64,000 bases of DNA from Linnemannia schmuckeri (Eukaryota; Mortierellomycota; Mortierellomycetes; Mortierellales; Mortierellaceae), in contig JANATG010000002.1 in NCBI GenBank assembly GCA_029449235.1, positions 4,278,001 to 4,342,000 of the forward strand, written 5' to 3'. A program made the translations under genes and the position numbers. Shown here piece after piece: positions 1 through 12,645 of this stretch (positions are counted from its first letter, which is position 1; each line of letters begins with the position of its first letter). A model generated the notes under the pieces. That model had not been told where the DNA came from. It saw nothing but the letters and a program-made list of their open reading frames with translations, and searched no databases.

Positions 1-1168
1 AAATCTCGTCTTGAACTCCTTGGTGGTCGCCTTCCAATGGACAGAGTAGGTAAAGTCGATATGAATGCCCGCCTGCGAGTTGGTCAACAACACGAGGTTC
101 TCGGGTGTCACTTTGGCTGAAATGATCTGGTTGCCATTGTATTCAAATTCAAAGTTTTGGTGGGTGAACAGCGACACCTGGTCGTTTTCCTTGTCTTTCT
201 TGCCAACCATTCCTAAACATCAAGCAAGAGAAGTGAAGCGAAAATAAATACACTACATTTCGGAACATAGTTTCCCGGTAAAATATAAACTATTCCGCAT
301 CGTTTTTGCCAAAACAAAGTAAGAGTTCATGATTGATATTTACCCCAGGCAGGGAGATCGTCGATGAAGTATTGGAACCAGTAGTCGTGAGAGATGGCGT
401 ATTGGAACGTCTTGACGTCCTGCGATGTCAATAGACGTCTAGGACAGATCGACGTGGTATCCTGGCTCTCTATAAGAAGCGTGTGCGTGAGTACATGAAT
501 CAAATCGTCGATTGAACAGTGCTTAACGAAGACCAAATATCTGGACAAGCAACCAAACCGTGTCGCTTCAAGAGGAGCAGAAAGATAGAGAGTGGCAGCA
601 GCGAGGTGCTACGTACTTCCGAAACGAATGGAGATTCCAGAGTTGACAAGCTCCATTCCGAGCAATGCCTCGCCCAAGGTCTCATGTCGGTGCTCGACTT
701 GACCTTCACCCTTACAATATGGCAGTTGAAAGTATTCATATGTTTCCTGTCGATTGCTATTGCATTAGAATCATAAGATAAATAAAATATTGTCAGCAAG
801 CATACGCACGCAAACATAATGTCGTATCTTTTTTGCAATTATCCTTCTGCCTTGCGCCCCCCTCCCCTCCTCTCCTTGTTTATTGTACGCACGCATAACT
901 CACCTCAGAGGACCTACTGAATTGGCCCAAACAACAACCGCCTCTGAGTCTTCGTACTATAGCGCCGACAAAAACATATGCAGTAGCTGCGGTTAGTGCT
1001 CCTGTTTGTGGCGAGTATAGTGGCAAAAAGTTGTGTAGTTCTTTCCAAGTGGGAGGAGTGATGTACTTTGTGTGAATGTTCATCGGCGTTGACGATGGCG
1101 ATAGCGAGGGCGGTGACAAGGGCGAGCGACTTGACCACTTTGCCGGACCATCCTTTCCCGGCAAGCAT
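1..1168 (-). CDS. TM9SF3-like nonaspanin (EMP70 family), 5' part, runs off the window
   Basis: N-terminal lumenal half of a transmembrane-9 superfamily protein, a Golgi/endosomal multispanning family involved in membrane protein sorting. My exon model on the minus strand is 1168..1067, 956..904, 756..617, 469..344 and 212..<1. The start ATG at 1168 opens a signal peptide (basic start, then a hydrophobic run ALVTALAIAIVNA), followed by DEHSHKYEDSEAVVVWANSV, NRQETYEYFQLPYCK, HETLGEALLGMELV and HDYWFQYFIDDLPAW. These are the hallmark blocks of TM9SF proteins, in family order. The spacing and the C-terminal beta-rich lumenal segment (FEFEYNGNQII) fit TM9SF3 best. The nine membrane spans would lie left of position 1 and cannot be seen. 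Every splice junction restores a conserved block, so the structure is well supported. It is tandem, same strand, with the PARP gene 250 nt upstream of its start. Confidence 0.9.
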
Positions 1169-1419
1169 ATTGTTGAAGAGAGAGAGCGTGCTGCTGTATT
1201 TCTAAGTGTGATGATATCCTGTTGGGTGAGTGATGGTTGTCCTGAAGTTGCAGTGCGTGAAGAGCGCTTGGTGGCGGCAAGAGAAACAAGACACGTTATG
1301 AACACAATGAAGGCAGTGACTGCTGGATAATTTGCGATTTTTATTTTTAGAAAGGAAGAGTAAAAATACAGTGGAAAGTACAAATAGGTGGTGGAGTCGG
1401 TAGCTCGCGATGACACGGT

Positions 1420-3707
1420 TTACCAGCGGCGGCTGCCATAGTCAAACTTCATCTTGATGAGGTAGCGCATCTTGATCTGGCTGGTGTTGTAGACAATGTA
1501 CTCGTTGTACTGGAGTCTGTAGCCAATGCCCTTGACTGGCTCTGTCTCCAACTCTCCGGCCTGGACAAGCAGGTTGTCCTCGATAATCACATCGCCCGAT
1601 ACCTTGGGATATGATTGTCCGCATCCTTTGGTACTGTGCTTGCCTGCCTTCTCAGAATTGATCTTGGCGTTGTAGTCCGACTGCTGGAGCTCATGCATGT
1701 CTCCCAGTGCAACCTCACACAGAAGCATCAAACCCGTGTTGTTCAAGGGTCCAGTGAAGCAGTAGTTGGCAGACTTGGAGACACAGTCAGCGAAGTATGC
1801 TCCCTTGTCGAACATGTAGCCAGTGACAGGAGCCTCAGGAGGAGCTGTTTTGAGAAAAGAAGAAACCATAGAAGATGATGGTTAGCAAAGCCATAATGCA
1901 AGAAAGCACATTGACTCAAACGTGAACAATAATTGCGCCTAGAATAATAGTGCATACCAATACGAAGACCTTGACTGAGAATACCAACATAGTTGGTGAG
2001 ACGGCTTCCGTGCCAGAGCAAACGACGATTGTGAAGCTTGTCAAAGCCAGCGTCCTTGAAACGTTGCTGCTCGCCCTCACGATCGAGATCAAAGACCTCG
2101 TCAATGATAAGGTTGTAGTGCGAGTGAGTCTTTCCATGGGAGTTGCGGACAAACTGATCGATAAGCTTGAAGCGCTCCGATTCCTTGTCCATTGGCTCCA
2201 GTTTGTTGAGTTTGAGAGAAGCATATTGTTGATCCAATGGATTGGTCGCCAAAGCTTCCTCCAGTTTCTTGTTGTCCTTGATCAGCTTCTGAGCAATCTC
2301 AATCTCTCCGAGAGCCTCCAACATCTCCAACTTGGCTTTGACCATGGGCGCGGTGTTGATGACGGGTGGGACCCTCATGCCAAAGCTGTGAGGGATCACC
2401 GTGTAAAAGTCGCTCGAGAGTTCTTGCAGCTGGTGTGTGATGGAAGCGGTGCGGGGCTTGTCAATGATCTCGGCAATCTTCTTGAGGACCTCATATCCGC
2501 CGAGAATGGTTGCTTTGGCGAGCTTTCCGAGAGGCATCTTCTTGGCGTCGTAGTCAAGCTCCATCATCTGCTGGTCCATCATCTTGGTGTTGAAGATCAT
2601 GGAGACGAGATCCTGGACCTTGGGGTGAAGCTTAGACTCTGGAATGGGCTGCGGCTCCTTCTTCTCCTTCTTGGCCTTCTTTGACTCAGCCTCTTCATCG
2701 TCCTCTTCATCCGAGTCACCCTCATCTGGAGGAAGCAAGTGGTACTTGCCTAAATATCGCAAAAATTATACAAAGAGGAAACGAAAGGTTAAATGGACCT
2801 CATAGATTACGATCACGTCCAAGTAATCATCATCAACCAACCCAAACCTCTCCGATAACTTACCAGCAACTTTGACAAAGTTATCGCGGTCGGCCCAGTT
2901 GTTTCTGGTCTTATCTTTATACTTTTTCTCGAAGAGAGACTTGCCAGCGTACAAGTTGTAGCAGTTGTCGATGGAGGACTGACCATGAGCACCGACTCTG
3001 CCCCAATGACAATAGACGGCATACTGTCCACCAGGTGAGACGAGCAACTGGATGCGATAGAACTTGTTGTTGTTGTGACCAATGTTGGTTTGGTTCAAGC
3101 GAGCGTCCCAGGCAACATCGTCATCGATGTAGACCTTGTGCGAGTTTCTCAGACTACAGGCAGGATCGACAGGGGGCTGCTTGACCTTGGATGTAGACTT
3201 GGCGACCTTTTCCTTCAACGTCTTAATCTTTTTCTCAACAGCGATCTTCTCGTCATCGTCACCATCGGTGTCGACAGCGGTAGCCTTGCGCTTGGTGACA
3301 GTCCTCCTGGGGGGATCGGCAGCTGGGGAGGCAGCAGAAATGGGAGAGACGGGGGTGGTAGTTGCAGCAACAGTGGAGCCGACCTTGTAGAGAGCTTCAT
3401 CCAGGCGCTTCTTTTGCTGCTGCATGTCGAGGATCCAGTCAAGGGTCACGAGTTGGACGGATCCGAGGGTGGTAGCCTTGGTAATCTTGGTGGTGCCTTT
3501 TGCGACCTCGGCGGCATTTGTGATCAGGTGGGTGACCTTCTTGGTGACGGTGCTGGCGATGGTGGCGCCGAATTCTGGGGCGGTGACGATGGCTTCGATT
3601 TGGGCTTGGTTGAGGTTATTTGAAGCGCCAGCGATAGCGAGAACACAACCCTTGATGTAGGGCGTGGCAGGGGCAGCCTTCTTAGAAGCAGCGCGTTTTG
3701 GGGGCAT
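1420..3707 (-). CDS. Poly(ADP-ribose) polymerase, BRCT-WGR-PRD-catalytic type
   Basis: Nuclear DNA-damage-responsive ADP-ribosyltransferase that transfers ADP-ribose from NAD+ to target proteins. Exons are 3707..2864, 2749..1958 and 1844..1420, giving 686 residues. The N-terminus is Lys/Ala-rich (MPPKRAASKKAA), then a BRCT domain (about residues 17-105, ending TLDWILD), a linker with KRKATAVDTDGDDDEK, a WGR domain (about 185-295, containing YCHWGRVGAHGQS), the helical regulatory domain (about 340-460) and the catalytic domain to the end. The H-Y-E triad is present: LLWHGSRLTNYVGILSQGL gives His, GAYFADCVSKSANYC gives Tyr, and NEYIVYNTSQ gives Glu. Intron 2 splits the codon after LSQGLRI. The layout matches the single PARP of filamentous fungi (PrpA/NPO type) and not metazoan PARP1, because there are no zinc fingers. 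An active polymerase is inferred from the intact Glu. Confidence 0.93.
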
Positions 3708-4622
3708 TGTCTTGGGAATGAGTGAATGAGAAGTAGAGAGAGGAGAAGTGTGAATCAGAAAGAAAAAGGCGAGGAGAGTAAAACTGGTGGGGAGAAAGGA
3801 GGGAAGAGGAATGTTGAGTGGAGTGGGGGAGTGGCGTCGAGTGTGAGTGTGAGTGATGGAAAAACAAGAAGTGATGACTCGGCCCTTTTATTTGAGCGGG
3901 GAAGGGGGAGAGTCTGGACTGGGAGACACTTTCATTTGCCACCATTTTCATGAGCCCATTCCTATGTATCGATCTTTTGGTGGTGGCAAAATATCAAGCC
4001 AGGCACTTTTCCTTATTCAACTGGTCAAACTTAGAACCTGTCACATCAACGCTCCAAATCGATCAAAAAAAAAAGACGAAAAAGAGAAGGAAGCAATTGT
4101 GGTAATGCAACCAGCCTGGCTATGACATTGACAGCAAGTGAGCATAGCCCCTTACCTCAAGGCGTTCTTTTCTTTTCTATCTCTCTTACTACCTCTTTGT
4201 AGGATACGATACAATGCCTCTTGTCGTGGCGAATTAGGCTCCTCTTGTTTCCAGTGATTGCAGAATGAAAGAGTGTGCACAAAGTCCTTTCTTCTAGTCG
4301 CTTTCAGGTGGCGAAACGCGTTAGATGGCTTTCGTTGTTGCAAGACAACAGCTACCACAACGGTTACTATCGGTAGCAGTGTTGCCGACGCAACTGGATC
4401 AGTATGCCAGAGAGGCAGCAGGCTAAAAGCGAACTGCGCCAGAGCGGTTTGTGCTCGCGATTGATAGATATCACGTGATATAATCACCAATGCACCACGT
4501 TTTAGAGTCCAGACTGGCGAGGCAAAGTGCATTGTACCCTCAAACTGTCTGTCCATCATCCCTCCTCCTTAACTTACCTTCACTCAGGGCAATTTACGAC
4601 AGAAGACAAAAAAGACACAGCC
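3708..4622. promoter_or_regulatory. Divergent spacer between PARP and Sec15 genes
   Basis: This 915 nt spacer separates two genes transcribed away from each other, so it must hold both promoters. It contains a purine-rich stretch (about 3720-3860), an A10 run near 4065 and no clear TATA box that I would defend. A 135-codon open frame on the minus strand (4152-4559) has no recognisable domain and unremarkable composition, so I do not call it a gene. Confidence 0.5.
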
Positions 4623-7600
4623 ATGGCCGAGTTCGACATTCAACAGCTCGTTCTGGTCTCGGATGCAACAAACGATGCAGAGAACTTGGAGCACCTTGGC
4701 CCCACCATGAAGGACGTCTACCGCAACAACAAGATGAAGCCCTTTCTTGACCAGCTCGGCATGTTCATTCGCCGCAAGGAGATGGAAATCGAAAAGATGT
4801 GCAACTCCAACTACCAAGAATTCGTCCAGTCGGTCGATCGGCTGCTCAAAGTTAGACAGGGTACCGTCGACCTCAAGGACAAGATTCATACCCTCAACAC
4901 AGACGTCCAGCTGGCTGGAAAGGAGTTGACCGCCAAGGTAAATGCCGCCAATTGCCCGAATAAAAAAAGTCCGTCACTTCTTACTTCTTTCGCTATTCCG
5001 TGCTTGAGATCCTAAGGGTAGGGCAACTCTCTTTCTTTGTTTATGTAGAAACGTGAGCTGGTAGAGTCAAAGCGTATTCAGGAAAACATTGCCACGGCGA
5101 CAGAGACGCTAAAGACCTGTATTCACTTTTTGGATCTCGCCAACCGTGTCAATGTCCAGGTCGAGGCCAGGAAATACTACTCCGCCTTGCGCGTAAGTAT
5201 AGGCGACGCGGCATTGACTCTGACCGTCAATTGAGCGACTGCACGATGGCTATTCAACTAACGGATGTTTTTGCGGTGACTCATAGATTGTTGACGAGAT
5301 TCAGGTTATCCACCTTCGCAGTGTTATACAGTTCGAGTTTGCAAGGCATATGCGTAAGTCTCCAAGGGGGTCATCATACATTGAAGCGTGAGTTGAATTG
5401 TACGAGTGTCTAACTTTGGTTCTCCACGTTCGATATAACAGAGGATTGCGTGCCAATCCTACAACATGCTATCAAGGATGCAGTTACTACCGAGATGAAG
5501 GAGTGGCTTTTTAGGTATGACTTTTACCCTTTGTCAAAGAAACACTAAGTTACTGAAAGAAAGATCCACGATTGGGTAACATTGTCACATTTGATGTCAT
5601 GTCCACTCTCATATAGTATTCGAACAAGTCAGAAGGCCATGGGACAGCTTGCTATGGACAGAATGTCGTCCAGACAGCAACGATGGCGTGATAGATCTAG
5701 CAAGGGATTCAAACTAAAGACATCACATAACGTCAACTCCGCCGTCGAGGCGGCTGTCAACGAGGAGAGCGAGGGTGAGTACCCACAATTGTGTTCATCT
5801 ACATCTTTTATGAGCTAGACCTAGTATTAATTCGAGCAACATTTTTTTTCTTTTGTCAATAGTCGACATTCTCGATGCAGACCAAGTCAAGATTGACTTT
5901 AAACCTTTATACCAGTGTCTTCACATCTATGACGAGCTTGGACAGCGTGCAGAGTTCAGGACAAACTACGCGGAGGACCGACGTGCTCAGGCGAAATTGA
6001 CGCTGTCATCAATGACCTCGTCCTTCAACCTCAAGGACCGCAATACCGACAACTTTGAGTCATTGCTTCAGGATATCGTCGGCTTCTTCATTGTCGAATA
6101 CATCATTTTGCACTCTACGACCAACTTTAGAACTCAGGCTCAGGTAAAAACCGAATATGCCATGGATATAACATCGTTTGGCGAATACAGTCTCTCCATA
6201 CTAACATTGTGTCCTTTTTTTTTAATGTGTGTAGTTGGACGAGCTTTGCGATCTTGTTACAGGACTTTTGCTCCGCATGTTGTCGGAGGGCCTGGAAAAG
6301 TGCAACGACCCTGACATGTTCCTGAACGTGAAGCTGCTGTTGATGCTCTATATCCAAACCATGGAGGTACGGCTATTTGGTAGGATCGATCGTTACTCAA
6401 TGGAGATATCTGAATGATGAAGAAGATCATTAACTTGGTCGATTTTTGGCCGTTTCCCGATTAGTCGTACAACTACCCTGTCAGCAAGTTAAACGACCTT
6501 CTTCTTACACTGTTCCGCACCTACGCTGATCAGCTGGAGACAAAGTTCAGTGCCAACTTCCACAAGGTAAAACTTTGATCGCAGCTGTCATAGAGACGAG
6601 CACTTGAGCATGTATTAAGGTGCTGACAACTTGCCTTTCCCATGTTGATCTAATAGCTTGTGGATGAGGATGACTACACCCCAATGTTAGTCGAAAACCA
6701 GGACGAGTACAACCTGCTGCAGATGTCTTTCCGTTTCAGAGAAGAGCGTAGCGCTGCAAGGCAGGGGTATGTTGGGAGCTTTGTTTGCGTTTGTCTGAGG
6801 AACGAGTTGAAATCGATATAAGGGCAAGGCTGACTTATGCAACTTTTTTTCTTTCAAATGATCTAGTTTCCCGAGAACCTTACCCTTCTCCAAAGTTGTA
6901 CCATACTGCTGCGAGGATATCAAGCAGTTTGTGACGCAGTTCTATCGCTTTGTTGAGGGTTTCAATCAAGAACAGAACGAGATGGACGAGCTTGTCAAGG
7001 ATGTAAGGCTACCACCGCGAGTGCCCGGAGAATTCTTTTGTGCTTCAAAGTTGCCTATATGCATGGAAGGTAACTGTGAACTAACAGAAACCGTTTTGTG
7101 CCGATTTTGTTCTCAATAGAGCTTGGATACCCTCTTGATCCAGCACGTTCACTCGGTGTGGTTGAAGAAGCTTGAGTCAAGGAACCTTTCTCAGATCGCG
7201 CAGATTATTATTAACCTGGAGTACTTTCAAGGCGCTTGTGCTGACTTTGAGCAGATGTTGACCGAGCTGAGGTAAAGACTTTTGTAGTTAGCAATTGGTA
7301 TCTCAGTGAACATAATAACTCTCTTGTGTGAACACTGGCTAACAGCTGACTTGAGATGCCAATAGGTCGACTTCTGATACCACAAAGATCTCGCTCCAGG
7401 CTACAGGATTGTTCAGAGAGACCAGACGAAGCGCAGAAAATCGCATCTCGGAACTTGTCAATTCTAAGATCGACGATATTCTCGAGTTGGCAGAATACGA
7501 ATGGTATGTAGTGGATGTTTTGCGACTGATTATAGCATTACTTGCAATCTAAGCCAACATCACTTCTAACCGCAGCTCGCTATTACCTCATACAGGCTTC

Positions 7601-8534
7601 CTTCCAGTGTTCAGGAAATGCACAGCATGTATCTTCAAGGTAAATGTCGTTGACCAAAGAGATGATAAGAGTCTTCGATATGGCTTGGTCAAATTTGTTC
7701 GCTGGCTGATTTTCTAACGTTTTTTGTATTTTTGAAATGCACAGAATTGGTCTCGTTCCTTGAAGTTGTCATGAGTGCCACGCTGCTAAATCTGCCCGAG
7801 TCGATTAGGACCTTTGTCTACTATGATGTGCTGGAACATTTGGCCAACATGCTGCATGTAAGTCTTGCAGTTTCAATTGTACTGCGGCAACTTTTTTATT
7901 TTTCTCTATCACAAGGCGCTGACTGTGCAAATTTGTCATTGTGAACTTTGTGAATTACTAGAATATCTTTACGGACCCCAATGTGAAGCACATCAACCAG
8001 AATTTTGTGGCGACATTTGACATGGATGTTCGTTTCCTGGAGAAGTTTGTTGCCACTTTTGACAATGCCAATGTCGCCATGACATTCCTCCCACTGAGAC
8101 AGGTAGCATACATATCCTTGATTCTTTCGATATCAAATGATGCCCTGTATCTATGCCATTGTACTAACAAACCATTGTGTGTACTTTTTTTGCTGTAGTT
8201 GATCACGCTGCTTTTGTCGGAAAACACGGAAGAGTACATGGATCCTCAGATCCGCAGCCAACACTATGCTCAAGTCAAGCCCGACGATGTGACGAGGATG
8301 CTTGAAAAGTATGAAAGCGATTCGTGCGTTCGAAGAAGGGTCCGTTCCATAGTATAATAGGTAGCCAATTGAGTTTTTACAATTACTAATTATTTTCGTT
8401 CATTTTCTCTCCATTCTTCTTATAGACTTATGACGGCTCCTGTAGCAGCAGCGGCGACGACGCAGGAAAAGACCAAGCGACGTAGTTGGGGCAAGGTACT
8501 CGAGTGGGGAGGCCTCAAGTCAAGTTCTTCCTAG
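4623..8534 (+). CDS. SEC15: Exocyst complex subunit Sec15 (EXOC6-like)
   Basis: Rod-like exocyst subunit that links the Rab GTPase Sec4 on secretory vesicles to the plasma-membrane tethering complex. My model has 17 exons: 4623..4937, 5049..5192, 5287..5353, 5442..5514, 5617..5774, 5863..6143, 6235..6366, 6465..6566, 6657..6766, 6867..7002, 7120..7271, 7366..7503, 7596..7639, 7745..7857, 7962..8102, 8199..8308 and 8426..8534, totalling 774 residues, close to the family's usual size. Recognition rests on the N-terminal coiled-coil region (VDRLLKVRQGTVDLKDKIHT), IVDEIQVIHLRSVIQFEFA, and the C-terminal block NPNVKHINQNFVATFDMDV-type sequence followed by a Lys/Arg tail (KTKRRSWGKVLEWGG). An in-frame ATG at 4527 exists, but the conserved protein begins at 4623 (MAEFDIQQ), which has the better context (GCCATGG). 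Exons are unusually small and numerous compared with its neighbours. Confidence 0.93.
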
Positions 8535-8794
8535 AACGTTAAGATAGAAAGATATAAACGGTCACCATGTTGAATGAACAAGTCATGAACCAATGAAATT
8601 TCAGATCTTTGTCTCTTCCACACACCTGCTCCAACACCTGCACTCCTATCTTCCCTCTCCCCTCTTCTTTCTCTCACACCACCTGCACCTTACCTTCCCA
8701 ACACCTCCAAACGCAATTCATCTATACCCTTCCTCCATCTAAAACACATCATCTCATACACCCTACGAAAATACAGAAGCCCATTCCTGCAACA

Positions 8795-11700
8795 ATGTCG
8801 AGTTCGCGCGTACAGGAAGGCGAGGATGATGACGCCATCTCCCCCGCCCGTCCTTCGAGTATCCGACGTGGAACTGGTCGGTCTTCAGCTAGGAACTCAC
8901 TCAGCATGACATGGCCCTTCAGACCAAGTCTGGATGACCACCGGACCGTCAACGCAAGCAACCCATCTGCGCACGGGTAAGGAAGCACCCTTTTGTTTGT
9001 GTGTTATCAATGATGGTCGAGTAGTTTGTCCTTGACGTCTAAGTTTTTTAACACTCTATTTTTCTTACCGCACTGGACATGTAGCCTTGGCAATGCGATT
9101 CAGACAATTGTCCCCATCACCACAGTTGGCGCAGGAACAGTATACCCGTTAAAGTCATCACTACAGCAGCCATCACTACAGCAACCCCAAGGACAATCCC
9201 GGCTCGAACCGGAGGTCGTGGCGGTACCACGGAAAAAGGGCGTCAGTTTCTTTTTTGGAACGGAGGAGGCTGCGGAAGACGAAGGCGATGAGGATGGCTA
9301 TGATGAGGTCGAGTCCAGGGCCGCCATTGACGCCGAGGCTGAGGCGGAGGCAGACTATGAGGTGATGCGCATTGCAGAGAATCCTCAACTCAGACTTAAT
9401 AACCTGGATCAAGACGAATTGCACTCAGATACAGAGGACGACCCCGTCGAGGTATACTACGACAACGATGGCGAAAAGGACATCACACAGAGCGAAAGCA
9501 ACAAGGACCAGGAGCGGTTAGACCGATTCATGCAGCCAACATCGAACTCGGATGAGGGCGTCCTGGAGTTGAACCGAGAGCGTATCGATTGGCAGAGTAT
9601 GTTACAGTCCGTCTTGACAGGAGAAGTCTTTAGTATCGAGAACAAGCGACTCGAGGACCCCAACTTTGAGATCCAACCCGCTATCAAGCATCAGATCTGG
9701 CTCGGACTCCGGGCAAACATTCACGCTCGGCCTGCTACTGACGAGGAGCGCTTTGTCGAGACGGCTAGGACGCAGGTGGACTCCTATCTTCAGGAAGTTA
9801 TGGATTTCAAAGTCGATCCCAACAGTGAAGCCTCGCCACTCGAACAGGTCCTCAACGTTCTGCTTAAAGTCGACATGGTCGAGAGCCTTTATCCTAAGAA
9901 TGCTGCGATCGGTGTGGACAAGCCCCTCTACAACTCTGCCAAGTTCCAGTACCGTTTGAATGCGCTGAATGCATACGCCAGTGTCATGAAGAAGATGAAG
10001 ATCCAAACCAAGATTCTTAGGAACTGGACAGGAAGCGACACACTTGAGGTCACGCGCTCCAAAGATTCGAGCCAGGAAGTCTCCTTTGTGGATCGTTTGC
10101 TCAAGGAGAACGGATTAGAGAGGACCTTTGAGAAGAGTACACTGAGCTCACTTCGAGAGGCCATGATTCAAATCAAAGCGACGATGGTCGAGAACGCAGT
10201 GGCATTTGCGAGCATGGGTCTTGTGCCTACAATGAGTGAACTCCAAAGGCTGGTTCGATTTCCGTCGACTTTGATGCAGGAGTGTTTGCGACTGCGCTTG
10301 GAGTATGCTGATCGTGTTACTGTCCCGACTTTGCCCAACGTTGATCAAATGCTGGATGATTTCAAGACTTCGCTGTTCCTTGCCTGCCAGATCAAGTACG
10401 ACTATGAGGTTCTCGAGAGTGCCGAGGATGGCTGGTATCTGGAGCCTTGTATTGATTCAGAATATGAGAAGGTCTTGAAGTTGTCCCTCCAATTCTACTT
10501 CAAGCTCCTTTCTTGGAAGGTCGAGTACTGGGGACAGTCCAAGAAATACACGGATTCGGTACTGGATTTGGAGTGGGAGAGTCTTAGCTCTCTTGGACAA
10601 CAGATCGATGGAATCGGATTGGACACAGCGGAGCAGCTCTGGTATGTTTGTTTGTTCATTTTCTGCATTCTCTACTATGGCAATATATGTCCGGTTGCAT
10701 TTTCTAATCGGTAGCATGTCGCCTTTTGTTGACCGGTTTATCACAGTTTCCTTACGAGTAAGTCGACGACATTCTTGTACAAGCACCTGCAGGACCAGAT
10801 GAAGGAGCGACCAGAGCTGCCGCAGACTGCAGGAGAGGTGACCAAGGTCTACGGCAAGGTGCTGGAGAATGTGCGATTCAGAGCCAACAGGCTAAGACGA
10901 TTTACCAGGTACAATTTTCTTGTCAGTTGATTGACCACTATATTGTGCGCAGAACGCCGTTAAATTAGTCAACTCTGACTCACCGCAACACTTGACTGTA
11001 TCTCTATTTAGAACTTTGACGGACACATTCGAGAACACGGCAGAGTACTTGTTGGACAAGAAGAAAGGCGATACTTTGGCAGCGTTGATGACCAGATTGG
11101 CAGAGACCAACCATGTCATGATCTACACCAACAATGTCGAGAGTGCAGGCACTTACATCATTGTCGAGCACAAGGTCGCTGAAAGTGCGATGTACCTCTC
11201 ACACACCCTCCGCTCATGCTTCGAACAGGCAGGATCAGGGTACATTCTCGTCTTTACTCCGCGCGACAAGTTCTTTTGGGGTGGTCAGATCCTTCACCTC
11301 GACAACTTTCCAGGAATCGACCTCGACCTCAAGCCAGGCCGTGTCCGACTGATCTCTGAGCGCGGCAGCTTGCTCGATGCATGCAAAAAGCGCTTCAGCA
11401 AGTTTTCAGATCCCTATGGACTGGAGATTATTACGGAGAGTCGCGCCAATGTGACGGCGTTGAATAAGGAGCTGAACAAGACCAAGAAGGCGGCTTATAA
11501 GTTGGCGGATACGATTGTCCAGTCAGTGACGGTCCTCCGCAAGATCACTATGAAGGTTCCAAACTGCCAGGATCTTGTTCAACCGTTTTTCCGTTTCGCC
11601 TCTGACTACGGTCTCACTTCGCTCAGTTCCATGGAGGGCTTGCCCCGATCTCAGTTCAACTTGAAACTGCTCCGCCTTTCTATCGACTGGGTTAGCTTTG

Positions 11701-12602
11701 TCTGCGATGACTGCGACCAAACGGACCGCCAGACCTTCAGATGGGCAATGTCGGCTCTCAACTTTGCGATGAAGATGACCAAGGGCAACAACATCCTGGC
11801 TTTGAGTGATTCCGAGTTCTCTTGGCTGAGGAACAAAATTGCTGGTTGTATGACGCTGCTGATTTCTCACTTTGATATCCATGGAGCCCGATCCCAGAGC
11901 GAGACCTTGAGGAACGAGCGCGATGGGCGACAGAAGCAGAAACCCAAAGACCAGACACGGCTCCTCGAGGAGATTGCCAATATCTTCAGGCTCGCTACCG
12001 CCAACGAGTCTGTACTCTCGGAAGACGCGGCACGGAATCATCGCATACAGATCGAGAAGCTGTGCACATTGGAGAAGGTCAGGACAGAGCGCGAGCAGGA
12101 AATCAAAGTGGTCGGCAAGGTTCTGGACGATCAGAAACCCGAAGACCGGTCGCTGGTGTTCCTGGCGGCACTCTCGGACTCTGTGGCGATTCGTTGGCAG
12201 ATGGCCAAGTACATTGGATCAGGAACGTTCGGTACGGTTTACTTGGGCACCAACTCGGATACAGGAGAGCTGATTGCGGTCAAGGAGATTCGGTTCCAGA
12301 ACGCGTCCATGTCGCTTGTCAAGTCGATCCACGACGAGATGAAGGTGATGAAAATGTTGCACCATCCCAACATTGTGCGGTACGACAACATTGAGGTCCA
12401 TCGACATAAGGTCTTCATTTTCATGGAGTTCTGTCAGGGGGGCAGTTTGGCAGACCTGTTGGAGCACGGCAGGATCGAGGACGAGAAGGTCATCAAGTTT
12501 TATACGCTTCAAATGTTGAAGGGACTGGCGTATCTTCACGGTGAGAACGTCGTTCATCGCGACGTCAAACCAGATAGTAAGTTCATACTTAATTTCAATT
12601 GG

Positions 12603-12645
<43 letters not shown>

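Noticed and set aside
2681..3623. Several plus-strand frames opposite the PARP exons (e.g. 3075-3623)
   Set aside because: They are antisense shadows of a strongly conserved minus-strand gene; their composition (Gly/Leu-rich) follows from codon use of that gene.
4152..4559. 135-codon minus-strand frame between PARP and Sec15
   Set aside because: No domain, composition like random sequence, and it lies in the divergent promoter; no splice partner found.
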